From contig NZ_BMWA01000007.1 of the NCBI RefSeq assembly GCF_014650995.1, forward strand, positions 33,899 through 97,898: 64,000 bases of DNA, in the 5' to 3' direction. The notes below the pieces were generated by a model, which saw only the letters and a list, made by a program, of their open reading frames with translations, had not been told where the DNA came from and ran no database searches. The DNA comes from Streptomyces viridiviolaceus (lineage in GTDB: Bacteria; Actinomycetota; Actinomycetes; Streptomycetales; Streptomycetaceae). Each line of letters starts with the position of its first letter. Position 1 is the first letter of the stretch. A program made the position numbers and the translations under genes. Shown one piece after another: positions 41,701 through 53,700 of the stretch.

Positions 41701-44700
41701 GGCGCAGATGAGCAGTCCCCTGGAGCGCCACGGCGACCTGCCGTTGCAGGGCGTCGCAGGGGAGTACACCCACAACGGGGCGACCACCACCACCACCGGC
41801 AGCGGTTCGCTGGTCGGCCAGGAGAAGTACACGGCCACCTCAGCGGACGACGGGCTGCAGGTCTTCGACGTTCCGGTCCGCCTGCGTCTCGACGTGTTGT
41901 GGAGCCACGGCCCGGCGCCCCGTCCCGTCCTCACCGATGGCACTCTCACCCTGGCGGTGCCGACCTACCGCACCGAGGCCGTGCTCGGTCCGGACGGCTC
42001 GGACGTGGCCCGTTCGGACGCGGACGCCGCGGCTGCGAAGGCTTTGGGCGCGGACCCATCGGACCCGGGCACGACCGGCTCGGACGTGGCCGACGGCCGG
42101 ACCGTCGTGGAGATGACCGAGGAGGAACTGACGCGGCTGCTGGACGCCGTGACCACCGACACGCTGCCGCGGCTGCCCGAGACCGCATTCGTGGAGCGGG
42201 TCGAGGGCGGCGACGCCCTGGTCCGGGCGGTGGGCCGGCTGCTGGGTGCGGCCCCCTCCGGGACGAGCGCCGAGGAGGTGCTCGACCTGTCCGCGCCGCA
42301 CGCCGGGCAGAACGTGGCACAGCGGGCCGGGACCGACGAGGACCCCGTCGCGCCCTGGGCGTCGGCCGACAAGCCGGATCCGCTGCAGCGGGCCTACCGC
42401 GCGGCCACCGGCGCATGGCGATGGACGACGCGCTCGGCGGTGGGCGGTTCCCTCACCGACCCGGACAGCATGGCGCAGCAGGTCCTGCGCGCCGCGCTCT
42501 CCTCGAACCAGCTCACCGCCAACGCCCTGGCCGTCTTCGGTGACGGATTCGTGCTGGAGGGCGCCGGCAGCTTCGGGCTGCTCTCGGGCACGGACGTGTC
42601 GGTGGAGGTCAGCGGCCAGTTGATCGAGGTGCGCCGGCTTGACGCCCCTGGCCCCATGACTCTGCAGACCTGGCTCTACACTGCGGACACCTCGTCCGTC
42701 ACCCGGACGGTGAGCAACGGACAGCAGGGCGGCCTGACTGTCGCCGGCGCCTACGAGCCGCGGATCTCCCTCTTCCCGAGCGGACGCTACGCGTACGGCA
42801 CGGGCACCTCGGCCAGCACGACCGTGGCGGACAACGCCGCAGACGTACGGGTCACCACCTACGACGACACCCGGCTCCAGCGATTCGCCGCTACCGTCGC
42901 CTTCCGGGTGACGGTCCGCCAGGGGCGGCGAAACGCGGTGTCCGCAACCGTGGCCGCAGGCCCCCACTCGGTGCGAACCGCCGGCATCCGTGTACCGGAC
43001 GGCGTGGAATTCCTGATCCCGGAGAGTGAGCTGTCGAAGCACCCGGTGCTGGCGGCCGTCGCCCGAGTCGACCGGCCCGCCCCGGCCAGGACGCTGCCGC
43101 TGCCCCAGTGGTACCGGGCGACCGGCCAGCTCGGGCACGCCGCCGTCACCGAGGTGACATCGGCCGGTCCGCGCGGTGATTTCCGCCGACGCGTCCTCGA
43201 TGCCGTCGAGGGCGCGGCCCCCGGGGCGACCGTGCCGGGACACGCCACATACCTGCCCGGAGTCGCGGCCTGGATCGCCGACCGCACGTCCTCGGCGGGG
43301 CTGCGCACGCTGGTCGGCTCGGGCCCCGGCGGGCGGATGGCGACCCACTTCGTGCACCGGAGCTGGCTGGGCCCGCAATTGGTGGAGGTGATGCTGACGG
43401 CGCGTCCGGCCCCGGGCACAGACCTGGACGCCCTGCGCGGCGTCGTCGTCGAGGACACCGGGCGGCTGTCCCACTCCGCCGCCCACGGCGGCGGGCGGGA
43501 GGGGAATCTTCCGGTACCGGGCGCGGCGGCGCACAGCATCTCGCACACCCGCGGCCACGAACTGGACGCCATGCCCGTGCTGCAATACCGCGGCCAGCGC
43601 CTGCAGAACACCTTCGCACTGACCACCGAGCGAGCGGTGGGCGCCACCGTGACGTCGGTGCGCGAGAACCGGTCCTGGCAGCATTCCGGTGATCTGGTCG
43701 AGTTCGAGGTTCCGTACCGGTACACCGCCACGGTACGCACCACCCTGCTGACCGGCACCGCTGCGGGACGGCTGATGGAGGCCGTCGGCAGCACTCTGGG
43801 CGGGACCCGTGTGCGGGATCCGGAGGCGTCCGCCGACGCGACGGTGACCATACGGTTCGACCGCGCCGACCTGTCCGCCGAGCCCGGTGACGTGGTGCCG
43901 CTGGTGGCACCCGCTGTCTTCGAGAGTGACCCCGCCGAGCGGACCACGCCGCCCCAGGGCGCGGTCGGGATCGGCATGGACGGCCTGACACCCGCCCTGC
44001 GCGCCGCCCTGGCCGGTGAGGACTGGATACCTGCCCGGCCCTTCGCGCTGTACGCCTTCGACGCCGCCGAGCAGCTCGCGCAGGCTCTGCGCGATGTCGA
44101 CCCGGCGCTCGCCGGACCGGGCCGGATGCACACCTCGCTGTCGTATGAGGCCCTGTTGATCCGGCTCGCCCGGCTGGTGCGGCCGGGACACGGTGACGCC
44201 GGTCGGCTTCTCGACTCCCACGGGGTGGGCCGCCTCCTGGGGCGGACCGGTGCCCACGCCACCACCTCCGTACGGTTGAGGCTGCTGCCGCGGGAGATCC
44301 TCGCCGGTGGCCCCACTGCCCTGGACGACGTCCGGGTGGCCAACGACGCGTCCGGCGCGAGCGCCACGACCACGGTCACCCCCGCGGTCAGCAGCCGCTA
44401 CACCGCGTCCCTGAGGCGCGACGAGGCCGACCGCGTACGCCTCACGGTGCCGCATGCTCAGAACCGTTCGGGTCAGGGGCAGTCCGGCACCACCGAGAAC
44501 TACCGGCGTGACTACCTGAAGTACGGCGTGCCGGCCCCGGCCGGCCAGGTCGGCCCGACCCCCGGTCACCTGGTCCGTGCGCTGGCCGTGCTGCGGGTCG
44601 AGGGACCGGACGGCACGCGCTGGGTCCTCGGCTCCATGGTCCTGCGCACCCTCGGTGATCCGCCCGTCCCGGCCGGCCCGGTCAGGGAGAAGGCTCCGCG

Positions 44701-47700
44701 GCAGGACCTGGAAGAGGCCCTGGAACCGGATGCGGAGGAGATGCGACGGCTGGGCGAACGGCTCGGGGTCACCTCGGACGACCTGCGAGCCGTGCTCACC
44801 ACCGCCGGCGGGTATCTGTCCGCCCCGCTGGAGATCGGGTCGGAGCCGGAGCTGGAGGCGCGACGCGCGGCCCGGCGCGACGCACTCGCCCGGATCGCCG
44901 AGGCTCTCCACCACCAGGGACCCGGTGCCGCCAGGGAACTCGCCGACCGGCTGGCCGCCGGCAATCCCGCCCTGCGGGCGGCGGGTCCGAAGCTGCCCGG
45001 CGGCGCGCCCAAGAAGCGGGCGGCGGACCGGTCCGCCGCCGGCCAGGTCCAGGACGGACCGAGTACCCAGGCCGTCGAGCCTGCCGCGCCGGCACAGCTC
45101 ACCCCTGCAGTCCGGTCCCAGATCGAAGCGGTGGCGCGTGCCGCCGGGCGGACCGCCCAGGAGAAGACCTGGCTGCGCGGCCAACTGCTCGACGCGGCCA
45201 GGCACTCGGGCTGGCACGACCAGTGGCCGGTCCGGCCGCTGAGCGAGCTGCTGCTCACCGACAGCCGCTGGAGCGAGGACACGCACCGCGCCGCGGTGTC
45301 CAGGATGCTTCAGCCCGACGCCTTTCACCTGGTCGAGCGGGCGGTAGGCAACGCATGGCTGGCCCAGTACCTCTTCTCCCACGAGGACATGCCGGAGGTG
45401 CTCGCCACCTCGCCGGTCGTGCTGAACCACCTGGAGGAACTGCCGGACCGGGCGAACCCCCAGGCCCTGGCCTTCTCACGGCACCCCGAGTTCCTGGCCG
45501 CCCTGGTGGCGCGGTCCTCGTCGGGCCGGCGGGAACTGGTCGAGGCGGTCGAGAGCGGGGTGAAGTGGGCCAAACAGCTCTTCCTGCTCCCCGCGCTGCC
45601 GTTCCGGACCAGGTCGCAGACCGACCTGATCCGTGCCCTCATGCTGCTGACGATCAAGTCCCTCCCCGTGCTCGCCGAACGCGTACCGGAGATCGCCGAC
45701 GCGCTGCGCAGGGCCGACAGCCCGATACCTCGCGCCCTGGCCATTTCGTCCGAGGGTGCCCTGATGGCGGGGCTCTTGAGAGCCACCAGAGGTGGCTCCT
45801 TCGTCACACCGATCGACGTCCGCGGGCTCTTCGCCCACCAGGAACTGCGCGCCGCCCTGCGTACCCACGCCGATCAGGCGTACGCGCTCCTTGAAGTGCC
45901 CGGTCTGCTGGACCTGGCGATGAAAGACGTTTCGGTACTGGATGTGCTGGCAGGCAGTCCGGACCTCATCGACCTCCTGCCGGACGTTCCCGGCTTCGGC
46001 GCCCGGATCGCCGTGTCCAGGGACCTGCTCGGCGCGGCCGCAGGCAATCCGGCGGTGGCCGCTGTGCTCTCCCACGACCCGCACGCCTTCGACAGCGTGC
46101 CCGACGACCGTCTTGCCCAGGCCCTGGCACAGGCCGTTCCCCCGCCACGGCGGACGGTGGGACAGGCGCGGGGCGACTCGCTGCTGGACAGGCTGCGCGC
46201 GGGCGACGCCGCCCTGGACCAGGCCCTCACCGACCCGGAACTCGTGGCCGTACTGGAAGGGCAGGAAGGGCTGACGGCGGTCCTCGGAAACACCGCACGG
46301 CTGCTGCGCCGACCTCATGAGTACCGCCGTCTGCTGCAGCCGCAGAACGCGCCCCTGCGGGCCCGGCTGGCCAGCGGAGAGGTCCCGGCCCTGGTGGCGC
46401 CCGGTGTGCTGCGGACGGTGCTGCGCCATCCCTCGCTGGAGACGGAGATCCTCGGTCCGGGCGCCGCCCCGGCCGCCTCACGCGTGGCGGAGATCATCCG
46501 CCGAAGCCCCGCGCTCGAAGAGGCGCTGTACCGCAACCCGGCCGTGGCGCACGCCGTCGCGACGATTCCGGCGGTCCTGCTCCTGGTCGACGCCCTGGAC
46601 GATCTGGCGTCACGGCTGGTGACCGACGACCGTCTGATCGGCTTCTTGCGTGTGAGCGGCGCCGAGGTGATGCTGCAGCGTCTCAAGGACGCGAAGCACG
46701 AGGTCGCGGACGCGATCGTGGAAAACGGCAACGCGCTGCTGGCGCTGTTCACCAAAAACCCCAAGGCACTGACGGCTCTGACGCACCGCGATCAACTGAC
46801 CAACCTGCGCACCCACCCCGGCCTGGTGCGGGAACTGGCAGCCCGGCCCGGCCTGCCGTTCGCCGTCAGTCACTGGGAGCGCCTCTACGACGACACCGCT
46901 CTGCTCGACGCGCTCGAACCCGCCAGTCCGGAGCGAGAGCTGTTGCTGGCCGCGCCCGAGGCTCTCGCGGAGGCCGTGGCCCGTGCCGGCTTCGCCAGGG
47001 CACTGACCGACGGGAGTCTTCACGACGTCCTCGCCCAGGTCGCCGGGACGAGGAGAAACGCGAGCAGGGCGAAGAAGGGCCGTGGGTGGATCAACGACCT
47101 GCTGAAGGCCGTGCAGAGCAGCGGCCCGCCGGTGCTGTCGCCGGAGGGCATCGAGCTCCGGGAGAACGACGACTGGCTGGCAGGTCTGTTCGCCCTCCCC
47201 GAGCGGGAGGCCGAACAGCAGATCCGGGCCCGGTTCGAGACCGAGGGGGGCTCCGAATCACCGGCGGCCCTCGAACGGCTGCTGACCGTCAACCGGGAAA
47301 CGCGCAGCGTGCCGAGGCTGCTGGAACTGGCGCGCTCCCGGCAGGCGCTGGGTGCCGCCCTCCACCACAATGCCGAACTGCTGGAGACGCTGCGGACCCG
47401 GCGTGCCCTGCTGGAACTGGTCGCCGACCCGAGCGATGTCAGCCTGTCGCTGATCCACGACGATCCCGAGCTGACCCGCGCGCTGCGCACCAACGACTAC
47501 TTCCATCGGCTCTTCGTCACCAACCCCGACACCCGGCTGTGGCTCGTCAACGCTCCTGACGCGATCGCCGGTTACATAGCCAACCCGCAGCTCAGCCGGC
47601 TCATCATGTACCGCGAGGAGGTCGCGGGACGGATGAGCCGCCCCAGTGACCGCGTTCTCATGAGGGACAGCGAGGACGTCGCCCGTGTCCTCGCCGACGG

Positions 47701-50700
47701 AGGTCGGGTCGCCGACGTGCTGCTGGCGGAGCCGGGACTGCGTCACATCATGTCCCAGGTCATGACGCAGCCCCGGGGTAAGGAGACGGTGCTCGCCGCG
47801 GTGAGCAGCCTGCCCCTGCTGCAGGCCCTGGCGAAGCGGCCCCAGCGGCTGGGACTGATCGCCTCCCTGCCGGGGATGGCCGAGGCCCTGGCCGCCAGGC
47901 CGGATCTGCTGGCCACGGAAGCCGCCTACCTGAAGCTGCTCGAACACCGTCCTCTGCTCGGTCTGCTCGCCTCGAGACCCGCGCAGGTGCCGGTGGTGCT
48001 CGCAGACACCGCCCTGGTGGAGACCGCGATGGCCGCCCCTGTGCTGGTGGCGGCCCTCGAGGCGGACGAGGGCACCGCACGGCTGCTGGCGCGGCGCCCC
48101 GCGGTGCACCGCCTGCTGCGCGAGTACCCCGAGGTGGCAGAGAGATTGGGCAACAGCGGGCGTTCGCTGCGCACCGCCCTTGAGTCGGTACGCGGGCTGC
48201 CCGAGGCGATGACGGACCAGCCGCGGATCTGGCGGGAGCTGCGCCAGGCACCGTGGCTGGTGGACGCGCTGCTGCGCAGCCACCACCTGCTGAAGGAGGC
48301 GCGTGCGGACAGCGTGCTGTGGCGTGCGGCGCGGGCCGACCGGGTGCTGGCCGCAGCACTGACAGCTCAGCTCGTACGACGGCTGGCCGACCGCGAGGCC
48401 CTGCTGACGCTGCTGGCTCGCCGGGCGGGACAGGCTTCCGGACCCGGGGCCGCGGACCTCCGGCGGTTGCTGTCGAACACCGCACTGACCAGCTTCCTGG
48501 ACGACGAACCCTGGTTCGCCGAGCGTTTCCTGGCCACCCCGGCCTGGTGGGCGTACGCACTGCGCGACACCGACTTCACCGGCGCGTTGCGAGAGCTGGC
48601 CCGCTCCGGCCGCCTGCGGGACCTGGCCGAGGCCGCCCCGGAGGAGCCGTTGCTGGACGCTTTGTCCCGGAGCGGCGGGCCCGCGCGCGGCGCGGCGACA
48701 GCGACTGCGGCATCGAACCGGGCGCCGCAGGACACCGGCCGGGAGGCGCGCTTTGACACGTCCGCACGCAGGGCGGCGCCCCGACCCACGCAGGGCTCCG
48801 TCTGGGCGCAGGCGCTCGCCTCGGTGCCGGAGACGGGCGAACTGCTGCTGAGCCCCGCGGGCGCGGCGCTGGCCGGTGCGCTGGGCGCCAACCCCGAACT
48901 GCTGCCGCTGCTGCTCGGCGCGCCGACGGTGGTGGAGGACGTCAGGCAGGACCCCGCCCTGTGGCGCGACTACACCTTCGGCCCCTTCCTGGGAACTCCC
49001 GAGGCCACACTGGAAGACTTCGAGGGTGACTTCCACCGCTGGCTCGACACCATGGGCGTGGCCCTGGAGGGGGACTACCACGGCCGGGTCACCGACGCGG
49101 CACGCGCGGTATGGACACGGGCGCGCGCGGAACGCGAGGCCCACCGGGCGGAGGAGGCCGTACGGGTCGCGGAGCGGCTGACGGCCTTCGCCCCGCACCT
49201 GACCGAGACCTGGGAGTTCAGCGGTCGCCTGGTCTACGCCGGCCATGTACGGCCGGAGTGGCTGCCGGATGAACAGCTCCGGGTACTGCGGGAGGTGGCG
49301 ACGGGGGACCGCCGGCCGCGCGAGAGTGAGGTGCGGGCCAACCGGGCACTGCATGTACACCTGGACGGTGGCAGCGGTGGCGCCTCGCTGGCGTACGTCC
49401 TGGCCCCGGACGGCCTGGTGGACACGCTCGTCTACGCGCTCAGCACGTCCCGGCAGGGCAACAAGTACCAGTGGGACGGCCACGGCGGACGGTACGTGGA
49501 CGGCCCGCTGGATCTCGACGCGGTGCACAACCACCCGGCCCTGGTGGCCTCCACGGAGCTGGCCCGGGACGCGGCGCGGCAGGCCGGTGCGCAGCCGGCG
49601 CGCGTCCCGGGTGCCAAGGGCAAGGGGAAAGGCAGGAAGGGAACCGCCCCGCTTGCTCCCGCCCTGTCGGTAGCCTCGGTGCCGCCACTGGTGGTGGACC
49701 CGGAACTGACGCGCCTCGCTGACGCGCTGACGAATTACCACATGGCCCTGAGCGAGCTGTACGCCGCACGGCAGGCACGCAACGCCACACGCGTCCTGGG
49801 CAACACGCGCGGCCGACTGCAACAGGCACAACGGGCACTGCGCGACATGGGCCTCGACCCCGGCGCGCGGCCCTCCACGGACGGGCTGCAGGAGGGCCTG
49901 GCGACGCTGAACATGAGCGCGTCCGAAGACCCGCGGGACAATGGGCTCCCTGCCGCGGACCAGGCGGCCCCCACCGCCGTCCGCGACGCCGATGAGACGC
50001 GGTTCCGGAGCCGGCCGTCTCCCGGGCCCGCGAGCACCGTGTCGCTGCACGACCTCGACGGCCGGGTACTGCTCGACGGCGCGGGATGGCCGGTAGGCAT
50101 CGACCTCGTACCGACCAGGGAGCGCAGGCCGCGGCAGGTACGCGAGAGTGAGAGGCGCTCCATCTGGCGCCTCGACTTCGATCCCGGCGTCCCACCGACG
50201 TCCGCACCAGCGATCGTCCTGTACCAGCGGGGTGAACCGGTCCGGGTGTCACTCCGCGCATTCGCGGACCTGGTCGCCCATAACCTGACGGGCCAACAGT
50301 CGGTGTGGCTGGTCGCCAACCACGGCGCCAGGTACGGCCTCGACCTCGCCCGGGCCGTGGCCGACCGGACGGGCGTCCGGGTGTACTCCAACAGCGGCCA
50401 GGTAGACCTGGTCGAGACCGCGTACGGGGATCTGAGGATCATGCCGGTCGGCTACCCGCAGGACGGTCTGCCGCACGGGCACTGGGTGTACGTCGACCCG
50501 TCCGGGGAGCGCGCCCCGGACGGCACGGAGCAGGACACGGACGCGGACGAGACCGGGCGGGAGAACTACGTCAGATCCGTCAGCGGCGAGGAGTTCCACT
50601 TCCGTTCTCTGCTGTTGACGCCGCTCGCCGACCCCGGGGGCCGACTGATCGGCCACATGTCGATGCCCGACTATCAGGTCATGGAGTTCGAGGCGGCCTT

Positions 50701-53700
50701 CATGGCACTGCCGCGGCAGACCGGATTCCAGGTGTGGTCGGCCGACGAGGTGGACTACGGCCTCAGCGGGCCGACCCCCTGGGCGGGAGGCCGGGGAGAG
50801 CGGCACTTCCTGGCCTTCCACGGCCACGAGAACACACCCCACGCCATCCTGCGTACCCGTGACGGCCGGAACGTGACATTCGACGGCGAGCAGACGGCGG
50901 CCCTGCTGCGCCGCAGGGCCAGCTTTCGGGCGTTCCGGCAGAAGGCGGCGGGCCGCGCGGACAGCTCCGTGATCACCGCGGTCTGTTACGCCGGGCGTTC
51001 CGCCGGCATCGCCCCGACGCCGTACATCAGGCATCTGGCGGAGGGCCTGGGCCTGCCGGTCACGGGCCCTACCGGCAAACTCCTGATCGGCTCCGACCTG
51101 TTGGCCATCGTGCCGTCCGACGGCCTGTCCGGCTGGCGCACCGTGCGGCCGGGTGAACCGGACATGACGTTCGAGGGGTACGAAGGGCTCGGCGTGCCCC
51201 CTGTGGCGCCGCGGTCCCCTGGAGGGGGCACGCTGCTGGGGCTGAGCAATTCCACGCCGCAGCAGAACGCGCCCGTCACCGGATCGCCGGGAGCCGTCGA
51301 CGCCAGGGCGCTGCTCGACGGCACGGGACGGATCGTCGGCATCGATCTCGCGCCGCCGGCCGACCTCAGGCCGCGGCAGGTCAGGGTGGAGGGCCTGGGC
51401 GTTTGGCGGCTGGTCTTCGACCCCGGTGCCGCACCGGAGTTCGTCCCCTCGGTCATCGTGTACCGGGAGGGTCGGCCGCTCCGGGTGACGCTCGGCGCGT
51501 TCGCGGAACTGGTCGCGGAGAGCGGCTTCGTCGCCAACCCGGTGGCCCTGGTCACAGCCCACGGCGCCAGGTACGGCCTCGACCTCGCCAGGGCCGTGGC
51601 AGACCGGACGGGCGTCCGGGTATACACGCACAGCGGCCGGGCCGACCTGGCCGAGACCGGGTTCGGCGACCTGAGGATCGACCTGGCCGACGAGCAGGAC
51701 GGCATGCCACGCGGCCACTGGATGTACGTGGACCCGGCCGGGGAGCAAGCGCCCGACGAGCCGGAATCCGCCGCGGCCGAGAGCGGTCCCGAGAACTACG
51801 TGGCAACGACCACCGGTGAGAGGCTTCACGTCCGTTCCCTGCTGCTGACGCCGTTCGCCGACGCCGAAGGCCGACTGATCGGCCACATGTCTCTGCCCGA
51901 CACCGTCGTCAGGGAGGCCGAGGGCGCCTTCCAGTCCCTGCCGCAGAGCCAGCGGTTCGAGGTGCAGTCGGAGGAGGGTGACAGCTACGGCCTCGACGAC
52001 AGGAACCCATGGGGCGAGGGCCGGGGCCCGCGGCACTTCGTGGTCGTCCACGGCGCGCAGGAGTCACCTCAGGCGCAGATGTGGACCCGGGACGGCCGCT
52101 CCGTGTGGCTCGACGGCGAGCAAGTGGCAAAGGTGCTGCGCCGCAGGGCCAGCTTCCGGGCGTTCCGGCGGCGAACAGCGGACCACACGGACGCCGCCGT
52201 GATCGCCGCCACCTGCTTCGCGGCTCGCTCTCGGGCCGCCCACCCGACGATGTACATCCGGCGCATGGCGGACCGTCTGGGCCTGCCGGTCGCGGGACCG
52301 ACAGGGGAGTTCAGGGTTGGTTTCTCCCAGACGTTCATGGTCCCGTCCGACGGTCTGGCCGGCTGGCGGACCGCGCGGCCGGGTGACCCGGACACCGCGT
52401 TCGACGGCCATGAGGGGCTCGGTGCGCCTCCCACCACCTCGTTGACCGGCGAACGCCCCGATGAGGCGGCGTCCGGGAGGCCTGTGGTCGCCCTCTCCGC
52501 GGCGGAGCGTGATGCCCGGCTGGACGGCGAGATGCTGGAGCCGCGCCCGCCCGCGACGGCGCCGGACCTGGACGGTCTCCTCGCCGCGCCCAGCCCCCGG
52601 AGCCGGACGGACGATGCGACCGAGGCGGACACCGCCCCCGCACCCGCCCAGACGGCGGTGCCCCACGGCCGAGTCGATTCCGGCGGGACGGACACTGCCG
52701 CTCCCGGCCGAGTCGAGCCCGCCACTACCGACACCACCGCTCCGGCCCGGTCGGCCCCCGCCGCCCCGCAGGCCCCATCGGCGACTGCCGCGGCCGACCC
52801 GACCACAGCGGTGTTCGAGCAGGCCGTGGGGGCGTACCACCACCGCGCCCCGGAGGCACTGGCCGCCGCCCGCGCGGCCGTGACCAGGCTGCACGAGGTG
52901 CTGCGTACGGCTTACCCGGAATACGGCGAGGAAGCACTGGCCGCGTCCTTCTTCACCACCGACCCGACGAGCGCGGGCCAGACCGGCCTGGCGGACGCCG
53001 GCGCCTCCAACCGAAACCGGCTGGAGGAGCTGCTCGCCGACGGCACCGTGCGCGAGCTGATGACCGCGTTCTTCAACGCGGTGGCAGGCAAGGCCCTGTT
53101 CGAGGCGGACGAAACGGTCCCGAGCCTGACCGGCGTACTGAAGGCGGTGCTCACCCCGGCGGACGGCGGCCCGGTGTCCGAGGCCGGCATGGCCCTGGCC
53201 GACCGGCTCGGCCTCGACCGGCCGGCGCTGGAGGCGTACGCGGCGTTCGTGCGCGGCGGGGCGAGGGCCTCCCTCCAGGAACGTACGGCCGCCGACCCGC
53301 GGACACGTGCGCAGGTGTACCTGTTCTCGCCGGACGACCCGTTCGCGCTGGGCAGCCTGGCCGCCCACCGGGCCACGGGCGACTACCCGAAGGACGCCAT
53401 GGAGATCGTGCACAGCCAGGCATCCCGGATCCCCCGCCCCGCAGCACACCGGGCCACCGGAGCGCACAAGAAGACGCCCCGCGACTACACCTACCTGGAC
53501 GCGTCGCTGAGCGGCCGGGAGCGAACCTTCCTGGCCCGCCACGAAAGGCCGCTGTCTCTGGTGGGCTTCGCCGTGCAGGAGATACCGCTCGACACGCTGG
53601 AGTTCGACCCCGCCACCGGAGAACCGGTACTCGCCGACGTCCTGGCCCGCGACGAAGTGCTCACGGTGGAGGTGCAGCGGAGCAGGCCCGTCGCACCGGC

